Assembly: GCA_013398295.1 (NCBI GenBank)
Contig: VZSF01000864.1
Span: forward strand, 1-64,000
DNA length: 64,000 bases
Origin: Chionis minor
Lineage: Eukaryota; Chordata; Aves; Charadriiformes; Chionididae
Direction: 5' to 3'
Shown: in pieces, positions 12,679-26,240 of the stretch
How positions within the stretch are numbered: the stretch's first letter is position 1
How the letters are laid out: each line of letters opens with the position of its first letter
Program-made: the position numbers and the translations under genes
The notes under the pieces: model-generated
Seen by the model: the letters and a program-made list of their open reading frames with translations, nothing else
Databases searched by the model: none
What the model was told of the DNA's origin: nothing

Positions 12679-12824
12679 CATAGAATCATAGAATGGTTTA
12701 GATTGGAAGGGGTCTTAATTATCATCTAGTTCCATCCCCCCTGCCATAGACAAAGGCAGCTCCTACTAGACTAGATTGCTCAAAGCCTCGTCCAACTTGG
12801 TCTTGAACACTTTTGTTGATGTAT
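12679..12824 (-). mobile_element. CR1 LINE 3' end, severely 5'-truncated
   Basis: Two octamers (CATAGAATCATAGAATGG on the plus strand) start the fragment. It continues through the 3' untranslated region and the last codons of the reverse-transcriptase ORF (GATTGCTCAAAGCCTCGTCC) and stops after about 145 bp. A TATTTATTTATTTA stretch flanks the truncation point. No target-site duplication is visible, which is usual for CR1. Confidence 0.9.
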
Positions 12825-15800
12825 TTATTTATTTAAAGGTCTGGGGTGGTTGGGAGGGAGGGTGTGTGTTGGTATTTATCTGATTACTTTCTTTTCTATG
12901 ATGTGTTAATTTTTTTAAGCTCTATCCTGACTGTATAAATATGTATTTATGATAACTAGGTCATCTTGTCCAACCTTCAAATTAAGATAGGCCCTTGAGT
13001 ATTACCCAGTTACACCATACTGAGGCTAATAAATAGTGTTGCATGTCAGAGTACATCATATACAATTATACAGAAACTTCAAGTTGCAAAAAATTTGGTA
13101 CCTCCCTTAATAAAATTTTCCATAGATGAAATTCTGCCAAATTTCTTATTTGAATGTTTTTGGTTTTTATCCGGAGTGTATGAACCTCTTAGGTTGAGTC
13201 CCCTAACATTTATTACTGTTTCACACATGGGAAAGCTTATACACCATAATGAAATGAATTCTCAGTCTTCTCTTTAATAAACCAAAATAAAAATACTGAG
13301 ATATTTCATTCTTCTGCTATATTTTTTCCTTGTCTTCTTCATTTTGGGAAGATTTTTTTCTTCATCTTGCATACTTCTCGCTTATATTTTGGTGTACTGT
13401 ATTGCTACATTATACTAAGGTCTAAATTCTATGTATTTATACATTTATTTCCAGTTTAATTTCTTTCTATATTTTTTGAGTATATGCATGGGTTTTTTTC
13501 TGTAATTGTAGTTTTCTGCATTTGCACCTTTAGTGAGGAATTAACATTCAGAAATGAGTTGAGTAAAGCTATACATCTTACTTAAATGACCCATTTGGTG
13601 GGATGTCTGCCTAATTCATTTGTGGTTTGGCCCCTGAAAACCATTTATGCTTTTGAACATTTTCTTCAGTGTTTTATGTCTCTGAACTCAGGGCCAACTG
13701 ACCTCAGAGAAAACTTCCCATTAAATCCATTTAAGTGATCAATTTTATCCTCTTTTTACAAACCATTTCCTCCCTATTTTTTTTTTCTTATGCTTGTTAT
13801 TGTAGGTTGAGAAAAGTGTTGTTATTGTGAAAACACTAATATACAGATTATTTTTGTTTTAAATGTGTTACCTTCTTGTCCAAGTGCAGACAACTAAAAT
13901 TGGTCAGATTTGATTTTGTCTCTGTGGCTTCGTGATGATTTCATCTGCAATCTTCACTACAATCCCTTAAATATCTGCAATATTTATTGCTCAGGGATTA
14001 CTTCTTTTCTCTGGACATACTCTGTTAGGAAAGACTACTATTTATACAATATTTTTAATAACATACTCAGTAAACTGGATATTTCAGTAATATTTCAAAA
14101 GGTCTCAGGTGAACTAGGCAAGAACAGAAGACAAAGCAGGAGGGAAAAAATAGGTATCTTTGAAGTGAGGGGTCTGGGTGAAACAACAGACATGAGGCCT
14201 ATATCTTTTAGATTAAAAGGCTACTTTATTCTCCCATACCAATATAATTGACCTTCAAACATGTTTATTTTATGGTTCTTCTATACTGACAAGGTTATGA
14301 AACAAGGATTTTACTTAAATGATAGCACAGACCTAAGCAAAATGTGTTTGAACTTTCCTTCATAGAGAACAATGACAAATATCTGAAAGCAAGATCAAAA
14401 GCAATTAACAGTCCACAGAAACAATATGAAGATATTATCTTAATTTCTTTTATTTTTACTTTGACCTAAAAGTCAGAGTCAAATATAATTCTTAAAAAAT
14501 TTTAATTTTTTATTCTTTGCAAACTGAAAAATTATAATAATTTTGAAAGTGTATATTGGAAAGGCTATTTAAATTAAAATTAAAGGTTTGATTTGTAAAT
14601 AAAAATGAAAAAAATATAATAATATAAGAAAAAATAACATTGTTAATTATGTAAAGACTCTGGCAATATAGTATATTGTAGTTAATAAACAAATTCATCA
14701 TGATTTTGTGACACTTCATATACGGGTTTTTGAGAAGAAGAATTATATGTCAAAGTATTTCTCAAGTAACAGAATATGTTATTTCATTCTTTGTGCACAA
14801 GTCGGTTGATAGCCATGTATTGAACTTACGTAGCAAAACACTCAGGTTTGAATTCTTATGAGTAAAAGAAGACGAGAAGATGAGGGGAAGCAAAGAAAAA
14901 GGAATAAAAAAATGTGGGGTAAAAAAAGAAAACAAATGGAAACTATTTGAGAAAGAGACAGTTTACTGGAGGAATACTGAAAGGAACTAAAGTAACTGAA
15001 AAGTCAAAATGCAGAGTGTAGTTTTTCATTTCCATACAATGGAACTTAGACAGAATTGACTCAGCTGTACTGCAATAACACACAGAGAAGGTTTCACTGG
15101 AAACAATCTAATTACATAGTCTTCTTTAGAAGAAAAACATCACTGAAGTGATGATGCATTGCATGATGCAAATGACCCTGAGTAATTACCCATAACAATT
15201 GTATTGTTGCAATAAAAATACATCTACAACTATTTTCATTTTTCTAAAATATTTATTCTGAGAACTGTATTCTGACGAGCATTCACAGTTTGACTGTGTT
15301 ATCTAGAATTTCATCAAAATGACAATATTATGAAATGGAAGGGAACTGAAAAATTCCAAAATGGATGATGTAGTTAAGTTTCTCCATTTTTATGTACTGG
15401 GATTAAGATATTTGAAATAAGATTTTATTCCCAGACCTATGTCTTTTGTAATCAGAGTTGAATATCAGAGTAAAGGAACAGACATGCCTGTGATATTGTC
15501 ATAAAGTAATTCGGACTTTTGCGTTGTTTTCTTTCATTTATTCCAATCAACTTTAATTACATAATTGAAAGCAAAGCAAAATACAAACTCTTTTCAGTTA
15601 TTTTAGGAATGAAATAGGACATACAGTAAATTAGACAGTGGATTCAGCTACAGGCAACTCATAATTTGATAGCAGCAGTGAAAATTTTGAGAGAGACTTT
15701 CATTTAAGAAGGTCATAAAAAATCAGAAAAGAAGTATCAGTCTTTTCAGTCTAACTACCACAAAACCTACGCTGACAGTTTGCATGGCTTGGATTCAAAT

Positions 15801-18800
15801 ATTTCAAAGCTTATTTTAGAATCTAATTTTGCGTTCGAGGTTTCTGAGTGCTGCTGAGTCTCATTGTCTTGGCCATGACATTTCTGCAAGACAAAAAAAG
15901 GAGGTGTCAGTAAAGCTTCCCCAATTAAAGTAAAAATAGATTAAACTTTTTTCGTGATGGATTTGTAAGTAATGGTCCCAGACTATGACTGACTGCTTTG
16001 GAAACAGTTGTTCCACAAATATCCCCCCAGTTATGAATGTTTGAGATAGGAAATGGAAGACTTAATCAATTATATTAGGTAGCTCTGACAATTTTAGTCA
16101 CTACCGCAATCTTTGTTAGTGGAAAACATGCTGGAAAATGTGTAAGACAAGTTTCTGTAAATTTTGGTCTCCTAACCTCTTTTTGCCTTTAAAATATCAA
16201 TTTTTATAATGGTAGAAAGCATCATTCACATCATATTACAAATTTATACTCTATGTGATAGACAAGATATGTTTTCTGCCCTGAAGAGCAGGTAAGTGGC
16301 AGGAAAAAAGTGACAAAGAGCAAATGACAAAAAATTCATGGAAGACACAGCCAAGGAGTTCCTGATGATTACAGAAATGAGAAGGAATATGCTGAACAGG
16401 TATTCTGTGAAAAACTAATGCAGTCTAGCAGCTAATATAAAGGATAAAACCCCATGAAATGCTACTGTAGTGTTAGGTTTTATTCATTAAATCAACCGCA
16501 ATGAATCAACAGATAAAATTGTTAATTACAGAGGATGACATGAGCTAAGAGTAATAGACATTCTAAAATGTATATAGCCTTCACTATTGATTGGCCAAAG
16601 TCAAGATCTCCAGATATTGAAGTGATAGAAAAATCATTATTCACTCCATTTTTATTTAGCTTAGATAAGCACATGCAATTTTTCCAGTCTGATTCCAGTT
16701 TCTGGTAAAAATCTTTATTTAAACCAGATAACTCTCTTCCTAATTACAAAACAATCAAGAGACTAAAATGACTATGACTTTATACAGACACTCTCATAAC
16801 AACCACCATAGTACACTCATGTATACACCCATGGTACTATATTTCACACTGGAACATTTGCAAGATCATGCACTAGTTGATTAGCATCATGAAGTTAATT
16901 TTAGTTGGATGAATATTAAGCAGCAGGGTGAGATAAGGAGTGTCATTAACATAAAATAATCCCAACACTGTCTCATACTTTCAATCCTTCTTGAGTATTA
17001 CCTCTTGATTACTAAATAGCTTGCTTAGTTGTGCCTTATTCTCCCATAATAGTTCTATTCTGAAAAAAATGTATGTGGAACTGTTGGAAAAAGATGAGGT
17101 TAGCAGTTTGAAATACTGTACAGCAGTGCAGAACCATGTGCTTCCTACAAATTAATCCATCCCTTAGCAATAATCTAGCAGCCAATCAGAACTCTCCCTT
17201 AATCCAAATAGTTTTATAATGCACTTTAAATCATTGAAGTCCAGGTGCCTTACACTATTTAAATGAAAAGTAACGAGGAAATTTAATCTTAAGATTATTA
17301 AGTATTTATAGCAGTGGCTAGGGGGTATCACCTAGCAACAGCATAGCCCAGAGTAAATGTAATAAATTGCATCTCATCTGTTCTGTCATCAATGATCAAA
17401 TAATCAAGACAGGAAAAACACAAGTAGAGATGACATTGAGAGAATCTAATGATAAAGTACAGGAGCAGTTTAGGATACAGAGATTGTGTTTAGATAATGG
17501 AATATAGTCTGCAAAATAATTAGGGTAAGGCAAAGCTGGACTTCAGACACAGCAAGATGAATAGAAAGAAAAGATTGAAGTGAGGGGGAGGGGGAGAAAA
17601 ACTGGAGGAAGAAGATAAACGATTAAACATGTCAGAGATAGGGATTCAGGAAAAGTAAATAAAGTAAGATGCTGTCAAGGCATCTTTCCTGGGCAGACTT
17701 CCGAAAAAGAAGGGCACAGAGATTAAAATTTTATCAGATAGCTTAAGAGATTACAGTAGTTGTACCTTAAAACATAAAAGCTACTTTGCAGGGCCTCATG
17801 CAATTCAGCAGGATACTGTTGGGTCAGAATTGATATCAGGAAGGCACTGAGGATAAGTTTGAAGTTATCACACTGTAGAAAGGAGAAAAGTTCAGCCCAA
17901 GATTTACAATAAGTAAAAAAATAAAATCCTTACACCAGGGTTTGCAGCAGATAAAAAATGCATTAGAAATGTATGTAATTACAGTTAAGCACTTGTCATC
18001 ATTTTGGAAAGGTGGTATTTACGCGGGCTTACACCACACAGACATCTCTGCTTTTTTCCTCCTAAGTCTGCTGAATTCCGCATGCAGGTTCACTAAAAAC
18101 AGTGGGATCTTTCTGTCTGAGAGTATTCATATTCCACATTAAAGACATCTACAGGACCTCAGTTGATCAAATAATGCTAAAAGCACATATTCACAATCAC
18201 TGGAACCTGTATATGCTTCATAGCTCCACAAAGCACGGAATTTCCTCTTTGTTTATGCAGCACAAACCTGTAGAATGACAGACAGTAACGCTGGCTAATA
18301 ATAACTTGAACAATTGGTCCCTGACAATATGCTTCTGAAACTCCTATATTGTTAGCCTTATCCTAATACACTTTCTGCAACAGATAGTGCTTCATGTTAG
18401 TGTCAATGCCGTTATTTTAGCCAGCTGGACAGAGGTTGCTGGAGAGCCTTGTGGGGAACTATTTTCTCCTTGTAGTCAAGGAAAAAGTAGATGTGAAAAA
18501 TAAAAAATAAAATGAAAGCATCCCTTGGTAGAAAGGAAGTGAGAAAAGAAGTGCCATCTTGTCTTTAATCACACTTTCCTCAGCACAAGCGTATAATGTA
18601 ATTATTTAAAACATTATCAATTGATTTTAATTTATCAGTCAGGAACAGTAAATGACGCTTGCAAGGTTCAACAGTTTTCACATCACCCAAAGTAGTGATA
18701 TTTAAGACTGTAAGAAGAAAATATGTATCACATGTTATACAGGGAATAGTTTATTCATGTTATAACAGAATGAAAATAACAGCTGTACATCATGAACTAC

Positions 18801-21800
18801 ATTTCTCCTTAACGCAGACACTTATTCTAAAACAGTTCTTTGGAATAATAGGAACTGTAAACAATCATTTTGTGTAGGATAAAAGAGCATTAAAATATTA
18901 TTTAACACTGACTTCAGTCAGTTGGTCATATATAGATGTCTAATACCATTTGACAGTATGAAAACTCTCTCGTTCAGAGACCCAATCTTAGAAGTGTCTA
19001 AGTTTCCTACAGGCATTGTAATACCTGCCACCCCATACATATACCTTGTTTACCCATGAGTATCTCAAAAAATGTGTGGATAAATGAGTTAAACCTCAGT
19101 TTCAGCACACATTCAAAATTAATATTTAATCCCCAAAACAGAGACGAAGACTTTTTTAGAGGCTAATTTACCATACAGAAATGGAACACAATATTACTTA
19201 GAGCCAGAAGTTATCTTTAATCATTAAAAACAGAGACTCATATTGCCCAGCACAGTAGCAAACTTCCTCTCTGCAGGAGGGCACTTCAATGAAATAATTA
19301 GGAAACTAAAAGAATTCCTTATATCTATAGTGATAACTGAGAAATCTGAATCTGAAGTAATGATTCAGTTTCCCCCATCATGCTCTTAGCTGTTGCGTAG
19401 ACACGTTGGAAACTTCAGTCTTTGATTGTAAAGATCTGTTGGTTTTTATAGCTCTTCTCCTGTGCAGACGCAAAACTGCTTTAGACTGTTTAGGTCATTA
19501 TCTCACGTTCATAAAAATGCAGAATGAAAACTTTTTTTCTGCAAAAGTAGCCTATCGGAAGAGAAAGCCAGCACATACCAATAGGATCTGGACCCACCAC
19601 AAAATGCTTCCAGAGCTACATATGGTTGGAGGGTCATATCATTTACAGAAGATAGCTTTATGAGGTACAGAATATCAAGAAGTAAGAAAATCAATTCCCT
19701 TCTCATCTGGAGTGGAGTAAAACCCATAATTGTGATTTCTGTGAGAATTTCTAGTAGACTCTAGACAGGGCAAGCAGAGAGAAAAAGCATTCTTAACCTC
19801 TGAAACTGGCACAAGATACAGGAAGTTGGCCTTGTTTCATTGACCAAAGTCTAGGTACAAATAAAACAAAAGGTATAGCAAATCAGGTCTCAGAATAACT
19901 CTGGTCTTACTAATTGTGCAAGAGGAGACCAGGCAAAAAGTAATTAAGCTTACAACACTGTATGCCAGGAGGACACATTGCCATCTTCTGTTATGCATTG
20001 AAGAGAAAGCTGTCAACACAAAATGTGAATTTGCTTAAATATGCAATGGTAGTAACCTTGTAAGTGTTACATAAATGCTGTATGAATAGGACATGTCAGA
20101 CAGCTCAGACATAGCTTCAGTTTCTAAAAGCTGTTTTTGAACCAATCGTACTAATTCAGCACACAATTTAGAGGTATTATACAGAGGCAGTAATAGATAC
20201 TTTTCTACCTCTTCTCTCCCCTCTCCCTTTCCCTGCTATTAGTAGAGCGAAAAGGTTGTAGTGAATATTAGAAAATCAAAGATAGAGGTGGAAGCATGTA
20301 AAATTCTATATGAAATACAAACCTAGTCACTGATACCAATCTGAAAGAACTGTGTGCTTCTTTTTTGTGAATGTTTGAACATCTAACAGCTATTTATAGG
20401 AACTAAAGCTAATGGGACAGTGGTCTTCTATATGAAATCTCTGGGTCTTGAGTATTTAACTTTTCTGAGAAAACAAAAAAGCACCATGTGATTCATAAAA
20501 CTTAAGAAGATGATATGGAGGAAAAAGACAACAGTGTAAATGTTGTATAATTTGCGTTAAAGTCCACTTCATATTGATCAAAAAGGAGCCTGTGCTGCTT
20601 ATTTTGGGAGAATATCCACTAAGTTGCATTAAAAAAGGCTTTCACTTAAGCTCTTGATTAATATAAGATTTCTATACCATACTTGATAAAACTTACCCAG
20701 GAAAAGAAAAGCTCATTAATGCCTTTCTAAATGAGAGTAATATTTTTTTTAAACTGGCTTTTGTATTTGGACAAAAATGCCTTACCTCTCCCCCCAAAAA
20801 AGTAACTACAATGAATTCAGTCAAGTTTTAAGGTCTCAAATGATTTTTACTCTGGATATATATTTTTCCTTGCTTTTGAATATTCACTCTGGTTTCCCTT
20901 CATATTCAATCTTCATCTTTCATTATTTGTAATGGGACAGTTTATTGTGTTCAACTTAGCATAATATGATTGCATTTTATTTTAGAATTTATTGCACTCC
21001 ACTCCCTGTATTATAAATTATTAAAAATGTATTTTTTAATTATGGTTCTCAAGTTACAGTAAAGAACCCCAGAAATGTTAGTGATTATGTAATTTAGAAA
21101 GCACAGTGGAAGCAAATCCTACTTCAACATCAACAATGGTTCGTACCACCACTTTTTGGTTTATCTCCCAAAGATTAATGTTGAAAGTTCCCTAGATTTA
21201 TGGTGGTCCTTTCTTAATGTCACAGCGTGCCAAACTGACTAATCAACATCCAGATTAGGCACTTATCCAGACTGATCAAGTTTGTAGAAATTAGGTGCTT
21301 AAAATTGTGATAAGCTGAATAAGGAAAATAAAAACCAAAAAGGACAGAGCACTGCTTAAATTCTTCTTCCTCTTCAAGACTTGAATCCTGTATGCTTTGT
21401 GAAAAGACTGAACCTGCATCTCCCAAAGGAATACACTAAGCTATAAATTTGAGTCATACTCACTCTTGAATTTATTTCATCTTAGGTTTTACATTTGGAC
21501 ATGATGAAAAACTGGACATATTTATTTGAACTCCTTCAGACACAATGACTAAAATCACATTTTTTAGAGTCTACAGAAATATTCTAAAGCTAAAATACTG
21601 AGTAGAAACAGGAATCATAATATGTTTAAAGAAGGAGCTATATTTTTAGAAACCATACGTTGAGATATTCTCAGAGTACTTTTATCTGGTCAGATCCCGT
21701 CAACAGAAAACAGTCAGAAAAATGACTTTTTTATGACTTCTTATGGTCCTCATACTGAATTAGATCCTAAACAACAGCAAGTATATACAGCGGCCAAATT

Positions 21801-23280
21801 TTAGGGGCCTAAGAATTGTCAGTGTCAGAAGCTATGGCCACTGGAGTGTTTATGTGTTTCTGAGATTAGCTGGCACATGAAGGATATGAGTGAATGCTGC
21901 ATTCAGATATCTAACCCTTCTGAGGTACCATTACACATGAGTAAGTTATTAGATGGATCTGGACTAGTTAGTAACAGAGAATCAGCACCCCAAACATGTG
22001 CAGGTGCTATACAGATTTCCTGGAAGTCCCCTAGAATTTTTCATTCTTTGAAAGAAAAAGTAAAAGTTCATCCATAGTTTAGGGTTTCTGATTATGATCA
22101 ACCTGAACTTTATGTATGCAAGGGCAGTGAAGAACATGGAGGAATTCAAAATTTACCTTCCTATGAAGTCCTGAAAATAAGCTTCTGCTAGATATAATGT
22201 ACAGAAAGGAGTGAGCTGATCCGTAAATCATATTAAAATATGCCAGGTAGTCTGTTAGTGTATTGCAACAGTGTTGGTGTGCACACAGTTAAACTGACCT
22301 CCAGATTTGGAGTTAAAAGAATGATTTTTCCTCCTGTCTTGCTGACAGGGACTTGTATTTTATTGATATTGGATATTTTGTGTGTGCTACCTTCTGCTAC
22401 AGATCATGGGGTGGTGAATGATACGTGAGGGCACATGAACTTGATTTTACAGACAGAAGTCAAAACTAAAATGTGTTGTGAGGCCTATGATTGTGAAGAA
22501 TCGGAGTGTCGTGATCTGAAAGATCCTTTCCAGGGAAACGTTCCTAAACTCCAGTTTCTGGCCACTTCTGAATCCTTCCCAGGGACCCAAAGGCAAGGAA
22601 AGAAAAGAAAGAAGACATTTAAAGGTAGGTACAGCAAGGAAGTCACAGCCTTAAAACAGTTTCTTCTGCTCTGTTTTCAAAGGCAGTAGCTTTTCCATCA
22701 ACGGACAAAGGATTATCAAACACTTCCATCTTCCTTCTTTACACATGCTACTGTAATAAATATTTTCTAATGAACTATATCTTAAAAATACCAATAAAAT
22801 TTAATGAAAGTGTCACGATTTACAGTAAAATTCCAGAGGCAGTGCAGAAATATCTATGAGAGTCTAATGTCAGGATTTTGATGTGGAGAAGACTGTTAAA
22901 AGAAGTTTCAGCATATTGGAAAAACTGGGAATTTTTGAAGCCAGATAATTAGAATGGTATGCCAAAAATCCCCAATACTAATGAGAGAGTATTCCATGCC
23001 AAATTAACTGTGTCTCTTTTTCTAAAAACTTTAGTTCCTGAAGAAGTAAGGAGTGTTTGGCTTCTTAGTCTGGAAAAGAAACTTATGACAAATCTCAAAT
23101 TGAAATATGTTTTGCATTTGAAACTGAAGAATGAAGAGATAGCAGGGAAAGAATGGATAGGCATTCTTTCTTTGGCAGGTATCATATAATAAACAGCAGT
23201 ATCTCAGATAATAAATAGAAATTTACTTAGAACTCACAAGGCTGTTTAAACTGATCAGCTTTCCAAAGAGAATCTTAAAG
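12825..23280. other. Gene desert, unique AT-rich sequence
   Basis: About 10.4 kb with no recognisable gene, RNA gene or transposon. It contains an especially AT-rich patch at about 14,480-14,700, a purine-rich tract at about 14,868-14,940, and a candidate regulatory block at 15,135-15,230. An open segment at 22,453-22,624 is bounded by splice-like AG and GT sites but has no recognisable product. Longer open frames (113 codons at 13,910-14,251) show no domain and have the AT-driven composition of chance frames. Confidence 0.5.
15135..15230. promoter_or_regulatory. Candidate cis-regulatory block (octamer, TAATTA, paired SOX-like sites)
   Basis: A POU octamer ATGCAAAT lies at 15,166-15,173, a homeodomain core TAATTA at 15,183-15,188, and inverted SOX-like words ACAAT and ATTGT at 15,195-15,207, all inside 45 bp. 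Such clusters are common in vertebrate conserved non-coding enhancers but also arise by chance in AT-rich DNA. Conservation cannot be assessed here. Confidence 0.2.
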
Positions 23281-23965
23281 TCGTAGAATCATAGAATGGT
23301 TTGGATTGCAAGGGACCTATAAAGGTCATCTAGTCCAACACCCCTGCAATGAGCAGGGATATCTTCAACTAGATCAGGTTGCTCAGAGCCCCGTCCAGCC
23401 TGACCTGGAATGTTTCCAGGGATGGGGCATCTACTACCTCTCTGGGCAACCTGTGCTAGTGTTTCACCACCCTCAGTGTAAAAATTTCTTCCTTTTATCT
23501 AGTCAGAATCTACCCTCTTTCAGTTTAAAACCACTACCTCGTGTCCTGTTGCTACAGGCCTTACTAAAAAGTCTGTCCTCATCTTTCTTATAAGCTCCCT
23601 TTAAATATTGAAAGGTTGCAATAAGGTGTCCCCAGAGCCTTCTCTTCTCCAGGCTAAAAAACCCCAACTCTCTCAACTGTTCTTCATAGGACAAGTGTTC
23701 CATCTGTTTGATCATTTTTGTGGCCCTCCTCTGGACCCACTCCAACAGGTCCATGTCTTTCCTGTACTGAGGACTCCAGAGCTGGATGCAGTACTCCAGG
23801 TGGGGTCTCACCAGAGCGGAGCAGAGGGGCAGAATCACCTCCCTTGACCTGCTGGCCACATTTCTTTTGATACAGCCCAGGATACAGTTGGCTTTCTGAG
23901 CTGTGAACGTACATTGTTGGCTCATGTCCAGCTTTTCATCCACCAGTATCCCCCAAATCTTTCAC
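23281..23965 (-). mobile_element. CR1 LINE, 3' ~0.7 kb, broken
   Basis: A minus-strand CR1 copy. The octamer tail (GTAGAATCATAGAATGG on the plus strand) is at 23,283-23,299, followed by a 3' untranslated region of about 70 bp and the C-terminal third of the reverse-transcriptase ORF. CR1 similarity can be followed to about 23,965, where the GATTTGGGGG of the conserved DLGVLVDEKL block is reached. It is diverged but readable, and so of intermediate age. Confidence 0.92.
23369..23965 (-). pseudogene. CR1 reverse-transcriptase C-terminal remnant
   Basis: This is the 3' end of CR1 ORF2, the endonuclease/reverse-transcriptase protein that copies the element into the genome. Open codons from 23,943 to 23,503 give 146 residues, including [33 protein letters not shown] and the [20 protein letters not shown] block typical of the region after the catalytic domain. 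The catalytic YADD box lies upstream and is absent. Defects: an extra A near 23,950 shifts the frame in the GVLVDEK block; an in-frame TGA at 23,503 replaces an Arg codon, consistent with CpG decay; a one-base loss follows near 23,490; and TAG replaces the expected Trp codon near 23,465. The family stop codon is at about 23,369. It cannot encode a functional enzyme. Confidence 0.88.
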
Positions 23966-24115
23966 CTCATCCTCTTTCAAGTCTAGTTTAAAGCTCTGTC
24001 AATCAACCTTGCTAGCCTGTGAACAAAGACATTCTACCCTCTTTGAGAAAGATGAATCCCATCTAATGCTAAGAGGACTGGTGCTACATAGCCCATCCCA
24101 TCGTCCAATTGTTTT
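23966..24115. repeat. Repeat-like segment of unclear class abutting the CR1
   Basis: Immediately beyond the CR1 break, the sequence AAGTCTAGTTTAAAGCTCTG and then AGAAAGATGAATCCCATCTA reminds me of a dispersed avian repeat that I cannot name, possibly LTR-derived or from another part of a LINE. It does not fit the expected next part of CR1 ORF2. It may be a nested or chimeric insertion. The call rests on partial memory and has no terminal structure to support it. Confidence 0.3.
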
Positions 24116-26059
24116 TTGAAAACTAAATACAGAATATTCCACATTAGAAGACTAAGGCCTGGAAATTCTTCATGTCAGTATATGACATCTTTATTTGAAT
24201 CTCTGTGTTTTCAGATCTAATTGATGAACTGAAATTTAGGAGTTTAAGGATAAAAAATCTAGTAAAGTCTGAAAAAATTGTTTTCTTTCTTGAGTAAGGA
24301 ATATCTGTTTATTACACTTTAAAGCAAAAGGTAGGGACAGATGTTATACTTTTTTAGACAATAATGTTCTCAGGAGACAGTTGTTCACTGGGAAAATCTG
24401 AGTCTTTATAGAGTTATTGGAGCTAAGAATTTATGTAACAATACAAGAATGGCTGCAAGAAACTATTGTTATAACTATTGAAATATCTGGATTTTAGTGT
24501 GGGATGAACTTTTGGAACTGTAGGAAAAACTATTTCTGTAGGCATCAAATCTGTCACAAAACAGTACAATCTGCCACTTCAGCCACCATCAAGTATCATT
24601 TCTTCTTAAAAAGATGGTAATATAATCAGCTGGGGAATTGGGAGTTTGAGAAGAGTTAAACACACTTTTGTTTGTAGTTACAGTGCTGAAGTTTCTTTTA
24701 TATGAATTTACTGTATGGAACTTTTCTCTCCTATCTGAATGTACTTTAAATTCTCAATTTTTGGAACAAAGATTATGTTTGCCATTGAAATGATTTTGTA
24801 CGTACCATATCATGGAATAACAATTACTTTCAACTGAATGTAAAGTGTAGTTAAAATCATAGAATATTTAGAACTATTGTCCTGGGAGCAGCAAAATATT
24901 TTTATCCTATCTAGCAATATTCAGGGAGAAGAGCAGGGCCTGTTATTCACTAGGCCTATTATGACTACTGTAAAGTGGTTTTTCAGCTTCCAAACTGCTA
25001 GCTCCTTCTCAGCCTTAAATAACAGAACAAGAAATGTCCTGCCTGCATTGTAGAGAAACACCCACAGAACTCATTCTTTAAATGAGAGCACACATTCTCT
25101 CATACTCTCTTCTAAAAAGAATTCGCTGGTTTTAAAACAAAATCGTCACACTATAGTTATTATAGATATAGATATTAATGGCAATTCAAAAATGCCTACA
25201 AATTAACTTCTGTCCTTATTCTTAATTAATTAGTCTTTTCATTATTCATTGAGCTTTTTCAGCATTTTTGTTTAGCAGCAATTGACATTATGAAAAGAAA
25301 GAAATTGCACCAAGTTTTACTGATATAATTAAATTAATATCCAGGTAAAAATTTACCTACATAATGCTTTCTGACACACATGCCACTCTTTGTTTCCATT
25401 ATTTCTTCTTTTTCTTGTACCTCTTGAGTGTCTGCTAAAAACTATATAGTATGTTGGAAGGCACTTGAGTAGTAAGTAAAATATAGAGAGAAACTATGAT
25501 ACAGATAATGTGTATGATACATGTTATTCAGCAATGGCATAGATTACTGCATTCTCAAATGTTATTTCTTGTTATGATTATTCAATTACCTATTAAATAT
25601 TGATGTTTTACTTTTTTTGTGTATCAGATCAGTGGATCTTGCTGTATATAATGCTGGGAACGCACAGTGGTATTTCTCCTGTTTTATTCCAGTGATCCTT
25701 GGGGTTTGTCCCCTGAATAATGTAGAAAATATGTAAATCACACGGACCAAAAAATATTCTGCAATTATCTACAATTAGTGAAACAAATTGCAAGAGCTAC
25801 AGCTAACATTTTTTTCTTTCTTGAAGTATACAGCTGGTGTTGATCTTTCATTAAAGGAAAGGATAAAATCCTAATGAACGCTAATAAAAATAAATACAAG
25901 CAAATGCCAAAGCATTTTTACATAGTCCAACTGAAAGCAAGTATTTTTCTGTGTAATAAAAACAATAGCAATTAATCTTGTTTGCTGATTCAGATAGTTT
26001 AGATTCTCTCTTATACAACAGCAATGTCCTTTTGCTGCATTTTCTGATAATTTATTACC

Positions 26060-26240
26060 CGTAAGTTACACTATGATTAATCAATGTAAGTGCAATGCTG
26101 TAAGTGCTGTTATTCTGTCATGTTATTTGCATGCGCTGTGACTTTCTGAAGTGTGATATGTCAGACATAATCAGTAGGTGAAGAAAATCAGTCACATGAT
26201 AGCAGCATTTATACCTCCAAATTAGACTGCCAAATACATT
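26060..26240. promoter_or_regulatory. Candidate cis-regulatory block
   Basis: A perfect palindrome TGATTAATCA at 26,074-26,083 (homeodomain or HNF1-half-site-like) lies about 40 bp from an octamer-type ATTTGCAT at 26,125-26,132. The surrounding sequence is compositionally complex, without homopolymer decay. This is suggestive only. Confidence 0.15.

Noticed and set aside
13910..14251. 113-codon plus-strand frame
   Set aside because: AT-driven composition (F, I, Y, N, S) and no recognisable domain or splice context.
16240..16310. Resemblance of TCTGCCCTGAAGAGC to an old interspersed repeat
   Set aside because: The matching stretch is about 15 bp and flanking similarity is absent.
24840..24870. 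AATCATAGAAT as a CR1 tail
   Set aside because: A single octamer-like word with no CR1 3' untranslated sequence next to it.
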